The notes: a model not told the origin generated them from the sequence alone. Counted from the stretch's first letter, positions 53,967-63,808 are shown. The stretch is DNA of 64,000 bases from Mediterranea massiliensis (GCA_015060685.1 SUXZ01000006.1:103850-167849), one strand, 5' to 3'. Numbers and translations: made by a program.

Positions 53967-55364
53967 ATGAGATTAACTAAACTATTCTTTACATTTGCCA
54001 CCTTGCTTGCACTAACTGCATGTGGTGGCGACAGCGATTCGGGCTCAACACCAAGCGTGGAAATGGAAGCGCCAGTAATGATATCAAGCACGCCGGCCAA
54101 TGGTGCAATAGACATTCCTGCCGGCAACTTGACCATTAAAATGACGTACGATCAAAACATAACTTCGCCCAACAATACACACAGCTCGGTTAGCATCGAT
54201 AACGGAGCAAGCATCACAAGTGTATCGGCTGCCTTCAAGGTACTTACCATTGAAGTTACCGGCCTTGCAAAAGGCAAGACCTATACAGTCAGAGTGCCCA
54301 AAGGGGTTGTGCTTGGTCCAACGCAATTAGAAGCCAACCAAGTAGCCGTATCATTCTCTACCGTAGAAGAGATTGCCTTGAGCAACAAACTGGTCACCCA
54401 GAATCCGCTTCCACAAGCACAGAAGGTATTCGACTACCTGGTAGATATCTATGGAGAGAAGACTTTATCGTGTGCCATAGCCAATGTAAATTGGAATACG
54501 GCCGAAGCCAACTTGGTTTATAAGGCAACCGGCAAATATCCGGCCATGAACTGCTTCGACTACATTCACTTGCCCTACTCACCGGCCAACTGGATTGACT
54601 ATACCAACACGAAAGTAGCCGAAGACTGGTGGAATGCCGGTGGATTGGTTGCCGCCTGCTGGCACTGGAACGTGCCGTTGAGCGAAACGAACACACAAAA
54701 CCATACATGTACACCATCTGAAACAACCTTCCGGGCCAAAAACATCTTTGTGGAAGGCAGTTGGGAACAGAAGACTGCCGATGCCGATTTAGAGAAGATG
54801 GCCGACATGTTGCTACTACTCCAAGACAAAGGCATTCCGGTTATTTGGCGTCCATTGCACGAAGCCGCAGGAAACACTTACGAATACAATGGTGGAACGG
54901 CCTGGTTCTGGTGGGGATATGATGGTGCTGAGGTTTATGTAAAATTGTGGCGATACATGTTCGATTACTTCAAGGCCAAAGGTGTGAACAACCTTATTTG
55001 GGTATGGACAACTCAGGAAAAGGATGCCCCCTTCTACCCGGGTGATGACTATGTGGACATTATCGGACGCGACCTCTATGGTGCAGATTATAACAACGAA
55101 AAGGATGCAGCGCAAAATGCAAGCCACTTCAGTGCCATCCAACAAAACTATTCACACAAGTTAATCACGCTGAGCGAGTGTGGCAGTGTAGGCAAGATTT
55201 CCCAGCAATGGAGTGCCGGAGCACGCTGGTCGTGGTTCATGCCTTGGTATCAATACGATGCCTCCACCTTGGACGGCCACCAACATGCCGACACCAATTG
55301 GTGGAAGGATGCCATGTCGCAAGATTTTGTCGTAACACGCGATCAGCTTCCATCGTTCAAATAA
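53967..55364 (+). CDS. GH26 endo-beta-mannanase with N-terminal Ig-like domain, lipoprotein
   Basis: 465 residues. Lipobox ALTAC then a short Gly/Ser/Asp linker. Residues about 35-130 form a Big_5-type Ig-like domain (PVMISSTPANGAIDIPAGNL), a spacer or binding module. The GH26 TIM barrel (about 140-460) has acid/base Glu near 299 in WRPLHEAAGNT and nucleophile Glu near 404 in LSECGSVG, with WFWWGYDG in between. It is probably a surface mannanase that generates oligosaccharides for the SusCD pair. It is paired with GH9 in one operon and closed by a strong terminator. Confidence 0.92.
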   Translation: MRLTKLFFTFATLLALTACGGDSDSGSTPSVEMEAPVMISSTPANGAIDIPAGNLTIKMTYDQNITSPNNTHSSVSIDNGASITSVSAAFKVLTIEVTGLAKGKTYTVRVPKGVVLGPTQLEANQVAVSFSTVEEIALSNKLVTQNPLPQAQKVFDYLVDIYGEKTLSCAIANVNWNTAEANLVYKATGKYPAMNCFDYIHLPYSPANWIDYTNTKVAEDWWNAGGLVAACWHWNVPLSETNTQNHTCTPSETTFRAKNIFVEGSWEQKTADADLEKMADMLLLLQDKGIPVIWRPLHEAAGNTYEYNGGTAWFWWGYDGAEVYVKLWRYMFDYFKAKGVNNLIWVWTTQEKDAPFYPGDDYVDIIGRDLYGADYNNEKDAAQNASHFSAIQQNYSHKLITLSECGSVGKISQQWSAGARWSWFMPWYQYDASTLDGHQHADTNWWKDAMSQDFVVTRDQLPSFK

Positions 55365-55384
55365 GGTAAATCAATCAAAGATAG

Positions 55385-55429
55385 CGAGGGTGCAACCAAA
55401 TGGCAAAATTGGTGCACCCTCGTTTTTTT
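55385..55429 (+). terminator. Terminator after the GH9-GH26 operon
   Basis: CGAGGGTGC (55385-55393) pairs with GCACCCTCG (55414-55422), extended by ACCAA/TTGGT, followed by TTTTTTT. Confidence 0.9.
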
Positions 55430-55451
55430 CCATTTTATTGCAACATTCTCG

Positions 55452-55480
55452 TTGAATAAGCATAATTATTCGTACTTTTG
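55452..55480 (+). promoter_or_regulatory. Promoter of the membrane protein/propeller pair
   Basis: TTG (55452-55454), 18-base spacer, TACTTTTG (55473-55480). Transcription near 55487 excludes the TTG codon at 55452 as a start. Confidence 0.5.
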
Positions 55481-55508
55481 TGTTGAAAAACAAGAATTGT
55501 TCACCTCC

Positions 55509-57272
55509 ATGAAGAAAATAACACTGAAATATGGAACGGAAATCCTTACGCTCTTATTTGGCATTAGCGTATGGTTTTTCTGGAATAACCTCTACTGGGG
55601 ACACCTTCAACACCAAGAACTGCTGCAAATGTTTCTGTTCGATGCCGATTACTGGAACGAACGTATTTCCGTTGTAGGCGGATTTGCCGATTATATCGCA
55701 GAGTTTCTAACGCAATTCAACTACATCCGCCCCATCGGAGCACTGATAATGGCCATACTATTCGTACTGCTACAGCAGTTGGTGTGGAGAATTGCTAAAA
55801 AGGAGGGCGCCCACTCACACTACTACCCGCTATCTTTTCTTCCGGCCATGCTGCTTTGGTGTATGCTATGCCACGAAGATTCGTTGCTTTCACTACCCAT
55901 TGCACTGCTACTCACATTGACAACCATCCGCGTTTATCAACTCATCCAACCGACAATCTGGAAGAATCTCTATTCACTGCTTGCGATACCCGTGCTGTAT
56001 TGGCTGGCCGGCCCGGTACATTTTGTATTTACCCTTTGGTTGGTGCTCACATGCTGCACTTCGACAGGTGCTAATAAAGGCAAATGGATGATTATCATCG
56101 CCTCATTGCTGATAGCCGGCCTTGCACCATACATTACCAGTTTCTACCTCCATTATCCATTATCAGGATTGTTCAAAGGGCTGAACTATTTCCGTACCCC
56201 CACCGATTATCCTTTATGGATTCCTCTTTCAGCCATCAGTTTTGCACTCATCCCTTGGCTGATGCGCTTACTACCCCCATTTGCAAAGCAAGCCGTAGTA
56301 AAGAGCTACGCATTTGGAATCGTACTGTTTGCTGCTGCAGGGTTCTTGATTTGGAATCAGGCAGATGGCCCACGCGAAGAGGTTTTCCAATACCACCAAC
56401 TGGCTTGCCGGAATGATTGGGAACGAATCATTGCAAAAGCCGAAAAGAAATCGCCCACAGAGCCTTTGGCCGTAAACTGTCTGAACTTAGCATTAGGCAA
56501 AACCGGTCAGCTCACCTCGCGCATGTTCCATTTCTACCAAAACACCATCAGAACACTGCTCCCCGTCTATAGTCAAGACTTCATTACACCGATAGTAGCC
56601 AGCGAAGTGTGCTACCAATTAGGTATGATAAACGAGGCGCAACGTTATGCCTTCGAAGGAATACAAGGAACACTGAACTACCGGAAAAGTGCCAGAGTAT
56701 ATAAACGGCTGGCCGAAACGAACTTGATAAACGGCAACCATAAAGTGGCCAAACGTTACTTGGCAGCCCTGCAAAAGACCATCTATTACAAAGGTTGGGC
56801 CACCCGAACCATGGAGTTTGTCAACAAACCCGAGCTGGTAGACAAGCATCCCGAATGGAAGCGCCTGCGCCAATATCGCTTCAAGAACGACTTCCTCTTC
56901 AGTGAACAGCAGATGCCTGCCATCCTGTTGCAACTGTTCTACAGCAACTCGGATAATACCATGGCATTGGAGTATCTCTATGCACACCTGTTGCTTGCCC
57001 ACGAATTCAAAATCTTGATAGAACACCTGTCGTTGATGAACGAGGCCGGCTATAAGCATGTGCCACGCAGCATCCAGGAGGCAGTAGTTCATTATTGGCG
57101 CGAGAATTACGACGATTACAGCAAGTTGCCCTTTAGGGTACAACAACCCATTTTGCAAGAGATGGAAGAGTTTGCCCGTACTTTCAACTTTGCCAAAGAG
57201 AACAAACAACAACTGTTGGTAAGCCGGTTCGGCAAGACATATTGGTACTATTTATTCAGAATCAGCAAATAG
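55509..57272 (+). CDS. Polytopic membrane protein with soluble C-terminal half (DUF6057-like)
   Basis: 587 residues from the ATG at 55509. An N-terminal half (about 1-295) has some eight to nine hydrophobic helices (TLLFGISVWFFWNNLYWG, IGALIMAILFVLLQQLVW, WMIIIASLLIAGLAPYITSF). The C-terminal half (about 305-587) is soluble and helical with TPR-like spacing (LAVNCLNLALGKTGQ, NYRKSARVYKRLAETNLING). The layout recalls the Bacteroidota DUF6057 family, function unknown. It has no recognisable link to mannan. It begins its own transcript and is followed after 6 bases by the propeller lipoprotein gene, a pair I recall seeing together elsewhere. Confidence 0.75.
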   Translation: MKKITLKYGTEILTLLFGISVWFFWNNLYWGHLQHQELLQMFLFDADYWNERISVVGGFADYIAEFLTQFNYIRPIGALIMAILFVLLQQLVWRIAKKEGAHSHYYPLSFLPAMLLWCMLCHEDSLLSLPIALLLTLTTIRVYQLIQPTIWKNLYSLLAIPVLYWLAGPVHFVFTLWLVLTCCTSTGANKGKWMIIIASLLIAGLAPYITSFYLHYPLSGLFKGLNYFRTPTDYPLWIPLSAISFALIPWLMRLLPPFAKQAVVKSYAFGIVLFAAAGFLIWNQADGPREEVFQYHQLACRNDWERIIAKAEKKSPTEPLAVNCLNLALGKTGQLTSRMFHFYQNTIRTLLPVYSQDFITPIVASEVCYQLGMINEAQRYAFEGIQGTLNYRKSARVYKRLAETNLINGNHKVAKRYLAALQKTIYYKGWATRTMEFVNKPELVDKHPEWKRLRQYRFKNDFLFSEQQMPAILLQLFYSNSDNTMALEYLYAHLLLAHEFKILIEHLSLMNEAGYKHVPRSIQEAVVHYWRENYDDYSKLPFRVQQPILQEMEEFARTFNFAKENKQQLLVSRFGKTYWYYLFRISK

Positions 57273-57278
57273 GATATT

Positions 57279-58745
57279 ATGAAAAGACATTTTCTCTATA
57301 TATTGATTAGTACGTTTGCTTTCATAGGATGTAAACGCGAAGTGGTCAATCCCGACATTGTAGCCGACTATCCGCCAATCTATCCCGACTATGTTGGTGT
57401 AACCATCCCTGCCACCATTGCCCCCATGAACTTCGGTGTGGAAGAAGAGGATGCCTACTTGGATGTGACGGTAAAAGGTAGTAAAGAGGGCACTATCCAT
57501 GTGCAGGGAGAGACCGCCCAATTCCCCATGAAAGAGTGGAAGCAACTCTTGAAAGCGAATGAAGGAGATAGCCTCTCATTTACAGTCTGCATTCAGCGAG
57601 ACAATGGTTGGACACAATATCGCGACTTTTCGATATACATCTCGAACGATACAATAGAATATGGTTTGGCCTACAGGCTCATTGCTCCAGGATATGTAGC
57701 ATTCGGCAAGATGGGAATCTACCAGCGCGACTTATCCTCGTTCAATGAGTACGAAGTGATGGAAAACACACTGGTCCCGCTGATGTGTGTCAATTGCCAT
57801 AGTGTAAACAAGACAAATACCAACCGGTTCAGCCTACACATCCGTGGTAAACATGGCGCCACACTGATGCAAAGAGATGGCAAAGACGAACTGCTCAACA
57901 CCAAGACCGACTCTACCCTTGCAGCCTGCGTCTATCCCTATTGGCATCCGTCGGGCGAATACATAGCCTACTCTACCAACGATACCAAGCAGGTGTTCCA
58001 TTCATCCAACAACAAACTGATTGAGGTGTACGACAAAGAATCGAATGTTATGGTGTATCATCCCGAATCGCACACATTGCTGCGTTCACCACTATTGGAA
58101 ACCACATCGTTCGAAACCTTCCCGGCCTTTTCGCCCGATGGCAAGACTCTCTATTTCTGCTCGGCCAAGGCACAAGATATGCCGCAAGACTACGACTTGG
58201 TGGATTACGACCTGTGCAGCATCTCGTTCAACCCTGAAAACGGAACGTTCGGCAACCGCATAGATACGCTCATCAACTCCTCGGCAGCAGGAAAAAGCAT
58301 CTCATTCCCCCGACCATCGTACGACGGAAGATACCTGATGTACACCCTCTCCGATTACGGTAACTTCTCCATCTGGCATAAAGAGGCCGACTTGTGGATG
58401 ATGGATTTGCAAACCGGCAAGCAATATCCGCTTACAGCCATCAACAGCAACGATACCGAAAGTTTCCACAACTGGAGCAGCAACTCGCGTTGGTGTGTAT
58501 TCAGCAGCCGACGGGAAGACGGACGCTACACCCGCCTTTACCTGGCACACATCAACGAGCAAGGAGTGGCTTCCAAGCCGTTCTTATTGCCGCAGGAGAA
58601 TCCGGTAGAATACTACCTGGAGCTGCCCTACTCCTATAATGTGCCCGATTTCATCAATGCCCCTATCGAAGTCGATACACAGTCGCTGAGCCAAGCAATT
58701 CTCTCCGACGAACGCGTGCAGATAGAAGCCGATGCAGCAAAGTAA
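57279..58745 (+). CDS. Lipoprotein with beta-propeller (PD40) repeats and a CxxCH motif
   Basis: 488 residues. Lipobox AFIGC. Residues about 30-150 are a beta-rich domain. CVNCHS (about 170-175) is a single CxxCH heme c attachment motif. TolB/PD40-like propeller blades follow (about 205-460: YPYWHPSGEYIAYST, FPAFSPDGKTLYFC, FPRPSYDGRYLMYT, FHNWSSNSRWCVFSS). It would be an envelope protein. Whether heme is bound is not shown, because one CxxCH can occur by chance. The motif is placed like that in TolB-like/cytochrome proteins of Bacteroidota. It forms an operon with the preceding membrane protein gene. Function unknown. Confidence 0.75.
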   Translation: MKRHFLYILISTFAFIGCKREVVNPDIVADYPPIYPDYVGVTIPATIAPMNFGVEEEDAYLDVTVKGSKEGTIHVQGETAQFPMKEWKQLLKANEGDSLSFTVCIQRDNGWTQYRDFSIYISNDTIEYGLAYRLIAPGYVAFGKMGIYQRDLSSFNEYEVMENTLVPLMCVNCHSVNKTNTNRFSLHIRGKHGATLMQRDGKDELLNTKTDSTLAACVYPYWHPSGEYIAYSTNDTKQVFHSSNNKLIEVYDKESNVMVYHPESHTLLRSPLLETTSFETFPAFSPDGKTLYFCSAKAQDMPQDYDLVDYDLCSISFNPENGTFGNRIDTLINSSAAGKSISFPRPSYDGRYLMYTLSDYGNFSIWHKEADLWMMDLQTGKQYPLTAINSNDTESFHNWSSNSRWCVFSSRREDGRYTRLYLAHINEQGVASKPFLLPQENPVEYYLELPYSYNVPDFINAPIEVDTQSLSQAILSDERVQIEADAAK

Positions 58746-58789
58746 TTCCGCTGAACCTAATATGATACTAAACAGATAAAAAAGTATCA

Positions 58790-58818
58790 TTGTAATCAGT
58801 AGGTAATATCTACTTTTG
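58790..58818 (+). promoter_or_regulatory. Promoter of the GH26-GH130-transporter-epimerase operon
   Basis: TTG (58790-58792), 18-base spacer, TACTTTTG (58811-58818). The coding start at 58840 is 21 bases downstream. The in-frame ATG at 58816 lies within the promoter. Confidence 0.55.
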
Positions 58819-58839
58819 TACTTGAAAACAAAAGTAACT

Positions 58840-59970
58840 ATGAAAACTGTCAAATTAATCACGTTTACACTATGCTCACTGATGTTCATGTCGTGTGGAA
58901 CAGGTAAAAAGGAGCAAACAAACAATCAGTTATTCAAGCGCACAGCCGAAACAGAGAAATTACTATCAAATCTGGCTCAGCTGCCTCAACAAGGCTTTTT
59001 GTTCGGACATCACGACGACACCAACTATGGCATCAACGTCGATGGCACCGGATGGGAGTTTGAAGAAGGCCGCTCGGACGTACACAGCGTATGTGGCGAC
59101 TATCCCGGCATCATCAGTTTCGACCTTGGCGAATTGGAGCTTGGTGGAGAACTCACCTTAGACAAGGTTCCGTTCGGAAAAATCAGACAAGAAATCATCA
59201 ACCAATACCAACGTGGAGGCATGAGTTCCATCAGTTGGCACCTTCGTAACCCCAAAACCGGTGGAGATGCGTGGGATGTATCGGATACAACCGTAGTGAA
59301 GTCTATCCTTCCCGAAGGCGAGTTGCACGAGAAGTTTGCCGGTTGGCTGGATACGATGGCCGATTTCCTGAATTCATTACAAACACCCGAAGGCGTAAAA
59401 GTACCCGTACTATTCCGTCCTTGGCACGAACACACCGGCAGTTGGTTCTGGTGGGGTAAGAAACTGTGCAGTGTTGATGAATATAAAGCCTTGTGGCGAA
59501 TGACCGTCGAGCACTTGGAAGCCAAGGGCGTGGACAACTGCCTATATGCCTATTCACCAGGCACTGAACCACAAACCGAAGAAGAGTATTTGGAACGCTA
59601 TCCGGGCGACGACATCATCGATTTGATAGGCTTCGACACCTACCAAGGCCCCCACAACCGAGATAGCTACCTGAATGGCATACAACGCATGCTCAACATC
59701 ATTGAGAAGATAGGAAAAGAACGCAACAAAATAATTGCCGTTACCGAGACTGGATTCGAGGGAGTACCCGATCCCCAATGGTGGACCGGAACCCTTTTGC
59801 CTGCCCTAAACAACCATCCGATAGCTTATGCCTTGGTGTGGAGAAACGCCCGCGAGCGCACCACCCACCATTACGCTCCCTATCCAGGACATCCGTCTGC
59901 CGAAGATTTTGTACAATTCTACAACGAGCCTAAAACCCTCTTTGCCAAAGACATAAACCTCTATAAATAA
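58840..59970 (+). CDS. GH26 beta-mannanase (mannobiose-forming type), lipoprotein
   Basis: 376 residues. Lipobox MFMSC. TIM barrel beginning GFLFGHHDDTNYGI, with acid/base Glu near 197 in FRPWHEHTGSWFWWG and nucleophile Glu near 302 in VTETGFEG. The order GH26, GH130, transporter, epimerase matches the Bacteroides fragilis mannan operon in which the GH26 enzyme releases mannobiose (known system). It lacks the Ig-like domain of the other GH26 enzyme in the window. It is the first gene of the four-gene operon. Location (outer or inner face) cannot be decided from the lipobox alone. Confidence 0.92.
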   Translation: MKTVKLITFTLCSLMFMSCGTGKKEQTNNQLFKRTAETEKLLSNLAQLPQQGFLFGHHDDTNYGINVDGTGWEFEEGRSDVHSVCGDYPGIISFDLGELELGGELTLDKVPFGKIRQEIINQYQRGGMSSISWHLRNPKTGGDAWDVSDTTVVKSILPEGELHEKFAGWLDTMADFLNSLQTPEGVKVPVLFRPWHEHTGSWFWWGKKLCSVDEYKALWRMTVEHLEAKGVDNCLYAYSPGTEPQTEEEYLERYPGDDIIDLIGFDTYQGPHNRDSYLNGIQRMLNIIEKIGKERNKIIAVTETGFEGVPDPQWWTGTLLPALNNHPIAYALVWRNARERTTHHYAPYPGHPSAEDFVQFYNEPKTLFAKDINLYK

Positions 59971-59988
59971 TCTAAAAACATTCAAGAC

Positions 59989-61161
59989 ATGGACTTTAAC
60001 GAAAAAGTGCAAGACTTATTTTGCAAGCACGAAGAGCTGATAAATAGAAAGAATCTGCCCATTGACGATACAAACGGAGTATTTACCCGTTATAAATATC
60101 CGGTATTGACAGCAGAACACACTCCAATATTCTGGAGATACGACCTTAACGAAGAAACAAATCCCTTCCTGATGGAGCGCATTGGCATGAACGCCACCCT
60201 GAATTCGGGTGCCATCAAGTGGAACGGCAAATACCTGTTGGTTGTACGCGTGGAAGGAAACGACCGTAAATCGTTCTTTGCCGTGGCCGAAAGCCCCAAC
60301 GGAGTAGATAACTTCCGTTTCTGGGACTATCCGATAACCATGCCCGACGATGTGATTCCTGCCACCAACATCTACGACATGCGCCTCACCGCACACGAAG
60401 ACGGCTGGATTTACGGCATATTCTGCGCCGAGCGTCATGACGATACCGCCCCTGCCGGCGACCTGTCATCGGCTACCGCTACAGCAGGCATCGCCCGCAC
60501 AAAGGATTTGAAGAACTGGGAACGCTTGCCCGACCTGAAGAGCAAAAGCCAGCAACGCAACGTGGTGCTGCATCCCGAATTTGTTAATGGCAAATACGCC
60601 TTCTATACCCGTCCGCAAGACGGATTCATCGATGCCGGTAGCGGTGGAGGCATCGGATGGGCTCTGGTTGACGACATTACCAATGCCGAAATCAAGGAAG
60701 AGACCATCATCGACCAACGCTACTACCACACCATCAAGGAGGTAAAGAACGGTGAAGGTCCCCACCCCATCAAGACCGATAAAGGTTGGCTGCACCTGGC
60801 TCATGGTGTACGCGCCTGTGCTGCCGGTTTGCGCTATGTGCTCTATATGTATATGACCTCGTTAGAAGACCCCACCAAGCAGATTGCTACCCCCGGTGGC
60901 ATGCTGATGGGTCCTGTAGGCGAAGAACGCATTGGCGATGTCAGCAACGTATTGTTTACAAACGGCTGGATAGCCGATGAAGACGGCAAGGTATTCATCT
61001 ACTACGCCTCATCGGATACCCGCATGCACGTTGCCACATCCACCATCGACCAGCTTGTGGACTACTGCATGAACACTCCAACCGACGGACTGACAACCAC
61101 CACATCGGTAGAGACACTGAAGAAACTGATTGAAAGAAACTTGAAAGTAATGAATAAATAA
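59989..61161 (+). CDS. GH130 4-O-beta-D-mannosyl-D-glucose phosphorylase
   Basis: 390 residues, no signal peptide, cytosolic. Mannosylglucose plus phosphate gives mannose 1-phosphate and glucose. Five-bladed propeller fold with the GH130_1 features [39 protein letters not shown], the catalytic Asp near 130 in NIYDMRLT, and [17 protein letters not shown]. Similarity to the B. fragilis enzyme plus the adjacent epimerase and transporter make the specificity likely. It lies 18 bases after the GH26 gene and 25 bases before the transporter. Confidence 0.93.
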   Translation: MDFNEKVQDLFCKHEELINRKNLPIDDTNGVFTRYKYPVLTAEHTPIFWRYDLNEETNPFLMERIGMNATLNSGAIKWNGKYLLVVRVEGNDRKSFFAVAESPNGVDNFRFWDYPITMPDDVIPATNIYDMRLTAHEDGWIYGIFCAERHDDTAPAGDLSSATATAGIARTKDLKNWERLPDLKSKSQQRNVVLHPEFVNGKYAFYTRPQDGFIDAGSGGGIGWALVDDITNAEIKEETIIDQRYYHTIKEVKNGEGPHPIKTDKGWLHLAHGVRACAAGLRYVLYMYMTSLEDPTKQIATPGGMLMGPVGEERIGDVSNVLFTNGWIADEDGKVFIYYASSDTRMHVATSTIDQLVDYCMNTPTDGLTTTTSVETLKKLIERNLKVMNK

Positions 61162-61186
61162 CCTCTAAAAAAGTAAGACTAATACC

Positions 61187-62530
61187 ATGGTATCATTAAA
61201 AGAGAAAATTGGATATGCATTAGGAGATGCTGCCGCTGGCGGTATCACATGGAAAGTAATGTCTATTGCCTTCCCCCTGTTCTTTACTAATGTATTTGGA
61301 TTGACAGTAGCCGACACCGCTGCCCTTATGCTGGTGGCACGCTTGTTCGACGTAGTTACCGACCCCATTATGGGAGCGATAGCCGACCGTACCCAATCGC
61401 GTTGGGGCACCTATCGCCCTTGGCTCATCTATGGCGCACTGCCTTTAGGCATCATCTTTGCCCTGTTGCTTTACACACCCGATTTCGGTCTGACAGGCAA
61501 ACGCATCTATGCCTACACGCTCTACCTGCTCATGATGGCCATCTACACGGCAGTGAACGTACCTTACGGCTCGCTGTTGGGTGTAATGACCGATGACGAC
61601 GACGAGAAGAACCAGTTCTCTTCATACCGAATGGTTGGAGCCTATGCCATGGGCTTCATCACCCTGCTCTCGTTCCCCTACATGCAAAAGATGGTTGGCG
61701 GAACAGAAGCCCATCAGTATGCCGTGTTGGGTGCAGTGCTCGGTGCCATCGCAGCAGCCATGACTTTGGCTTGCGGATTGATGACCAAGGAGCGTTTGAA
61801 ACCCGTACGCGCCGAGAAGTTCTCGCTTCGCCCCTTTGCCGATTTGCTGAAGAACAAGCCCTGGATTTACCTGACACTGATAGGTATCTGCACCAACTTC
61901 TTTAACGGTTTCCGTTATGCTGTTGCCGGCTACCTGATAACCTACTGCTTGAACGGCGACGTAACCGTGAACGGACTCATCATCAACTACACCGTATTCA
62001 TGACCTTTGGCGAAGTTACCTGTATGATATTCGGTGGTCTCTCGCCCAAGTTCACCCGTTGGGTAGGTTCCAAGAGAAGAGCCTTCAACATTTCAGCCAT
62101 CATCTGCCTGGTATTCTCGGTAGCCTTCTTCTTCGTTCCCATGGACCCCGCCTATATCTGGGTAATGGTTGCGCTTGTTGTGCTCACATCTATCGGCGTA
62201 GGCTTCTACTCGCCGCTGCTATGGTCGATGTATGCCGACGTAGCCGACTACGCTACAGAGAAGAACGGAACATCTTCTACCGGACTGATCTTCTCAAGCG
62301 GTACAATGGCCCAGAAGTTCGGTACAGCCATCTCGGGTTCATTGGTAGCCCTGCTGTTGGGTATAGCCGGCTTCATCTCGGGTAGCGACCCTGCTACCGG
62401 CGAGACGGTGATTACCATTACCGACGAAGAATCTGTAAGAACGATGATCTGGTCGCTCTTCTCCCTCTTCCCGGCCCTGATTATCCTGATTATGATGTTT
62501 TTACTCTATAAATACCCTATCAAGAAGTAA
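61187..62530 (+). CDS. GPH/MFS-type disaccharide symporter
   Basis: 447 residues, twelve predicted membrane helices. Motifs of the glycoside-pentoside-hexuronide:cation group: LKEKIGYALGDAAAGGITWK at the N-terminus, FDVVTDPIMGAIADRTQSRWGTYRPW between helices 2 and 3, and NVPYGSL in helix 4. It would import mannobiose (and perhaps other beta-1,4 disaccharides) from the periplasm with a cation. Its position between GH130 and epimerase genes is the same as in the B. fragilis mannan operon. Confidence 0.9.
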   Translation: MVSLKEKIGYALGDAAAGGITWKVMSIAFPLFFTNVFGLTVADTAALMLVARLFDVVTDPIMGAIADRTQSRWGTYRPWLIYGALPLGIIFALLLYTPDFGLTGKRIYAYTLYLLMMAIYTAVNVPYGSLLGVMTDDDDEKNQFSSYRMVGAYAMGFITLLSFPYMQKMVGGTEAHQYAVLGAVLGAIAAAMTLACGLMTKERLKPVRAEKFSLRPFADLLKNKPWIYLTLIGICTNFFNGFRYAVAGYLITYCLNGDVTVNGLIINYTVFMTFGEVTCMIFGGLSPKFTRWVGSKRRAFNISAIICLVFSVAFFFVPMDPAYIWVMVALVVLTSIGVGFYSPLLWSMYADVADYATEKNGTSSTGLIFSSGTMAQKFGTAISGSLVALLLGIAGFISGSDPATGETVITITDEESVRTMIWSLFSLFPALIILIMMFLLYKYPIKK

Positions 62531-62535
62531 GCACC

Positions 62536-63729
62536 ATGCAAAGCCCGCAGACAGATACATTAAAGGCACAGATGCAGGATGTACTTACCGACAACATCCT
62601 CCGCTTCTGGCAACAACTGCAAGACAACGAGCAGGGCGGTTTCTATGGCCGGATGACCGGAAAAGGCGAGCTGATTAAGGAAGCCGATAAAGGTGCCATC
62701 CTGACGGCCCGCATCCTATGGACCTTCTCGGCAGCCTACCGTGTGCTGCGGAAAGAAGCCTATCTGCAGTTGGCCACACATGCCAAGCGATTCTTGATAG
62801 ACCGCTTCTACGACAAGGAGTTTGGCGGCATATATTGGTCGCTCAACCACAAAGGCGAGCCGGTCGATACCAAGAAACAGATCTATGCCTTAGGATTTGC
62901 CATCTATGGACTGAGCGAATATGCCCGCGCAACGGGCGATGAAGAGGCATTGAACTATGCCATCAGCCTGTTCAATTCGATCGAGGAGCACAGCTTCGAC
63001 ACCGAAAAGAACGGCTATTTCGAAGCCTTCACCCGCCAGTGGGAAGAGATTGCCGATATGCGCCTCAGCGAAAAAGACCAGAACGAGCGCAAGACAATGA
63101 ACACCCATCTGCACATCCTTGAGCCATACACCAACCTCTACCGAGTTTGGAAAGACAAGCAGTTGGAGAAGCAACTCAGGAACCTCATCCTGTTGTTCAT
63201 CGAGAAGATTCTGAACCGTCAGACCGGCCACCTGGAACTCTTCTTCGACGACGATTGGAACAGCAAGTACCGCATGTTGTCCTATGGCCACGACATCGAA
63301 GCCTCCTGGCTGATTCACGAAGCAGCCATAGAGCTGGGCGACGAGGCATTGCTTAAGCGGGTGGAACCACTTGTAAAGCACATTGCCCATGCAGCCGACG
63401 AAGGGCTGAACAGCGACGGCTCGCTGATATACGAAACAATCATCGACAAGCACCATACAGACCGCGACCTGCATTGGTGGGTACAAGCCGAGAACATCGT
63501 CGGCCACCTGAACCTGTATCAGTACTTCAGCGATGAAGAGGCGTTGAAAAAAGCCATCAACTGTTGGGAGTTTGTAAAAAACCACCTCATCGACTACACC
63601 AGCGGCGAGTGGCATTGGAGCATCCGCGAAGACGGCACAGTAAACCTCGACGACGACAAGGCCGGCTTCTGGAAATGCCCCTACCACAACAGCCGCATGT
63701 GCTTGGAAACAATCGAACGTTTTTCATGA
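62536..63729 (+). CDS. AGE-family cellobiose/mannobiose 2-epimerase
   Basis: 397 residues, cytosolic. (alpha/alpha)6 barrel of the N-acylglucosamine 2-epimerase family, cellobiose 2-epimerase branch: FWQQLQDNEQGGFYGRMTGK start, FGGIYWSLNHKGEPVDTKKQ, YALGFAIYGLSEYARATGD, SYGHDIEASWLI, RDLHWWVQAENIVGHLNLYQ, GFWKCPYHNSRMCLE with conserved catalytic His residues. It converts beta-1,4-mannobiose to mannosylglucose, the substrate of the GH130 enzyme. It starts 5 bases after the transporter stop and ends the operon before a perfect palindrome. Confidence 0.93.
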   Translation: MQSPQTDTLKAQMQDVLTDNILRFWQQLQDNEQGGFYGRMTGKGELIKEADKGAILTARILWTFSAAYRVLRKEAYLQLATHAKRFLIDRFYDKEFGGIYWSLNHKGEPVDTKKQIYALGFAIYGLSEYARATGDEEALNYAISLFNSIEEHSFDTEKNGYFEAFTRQWEEIADMRLSEKDQNERKTMNTHLHILEPYTNLYRVWKDKQLEKQLRNLILLFIEKILNRQTGHLELFFDDDWNSKYRMLSYGHDIEASWLIHEAAIELGDEALLKRVEPLVKHIAHAADEGLNSDGSLIYETIIDKHHTDRDLHWWVQAENIVGHLNLYQYFSDEEALKKAINCWEFVKNHLIDYTSGEWHWSIREDGTVNLDDDKAGFWKCPYHNSRMCLETIERFS

Positions 63730-63770
63730 TTTAATATTAACCAATAGTTAGTTTTTAAGGGAAAAGACGG

Positions 63771-63808
63771 AAGTGGGTGTGCCGCGCGGCACACCCACTT
63801 TTATTATA
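63771..63808. terminator. Perfect 30-bp palindrome, bidirectional terminator
   Basis: AAGTGGGTGTGCCGC directly followed by its exact complement GCGGCACACCCACTT (63771-63800), then TTATTATAAA. It separates the epimerase operon from the convergent RHS fragment. Confidence 0.8.

Noticed and set aside
55452..55508. TTG start for the polytopic membrane protein
   Set aside because: The codon is the -33 box of the promoter; transcription begins downstream of it.
62890..63687. 265-residue open frame on the minus strand
   Set aside because: It is antisense to the epimerase gene, without motifs.
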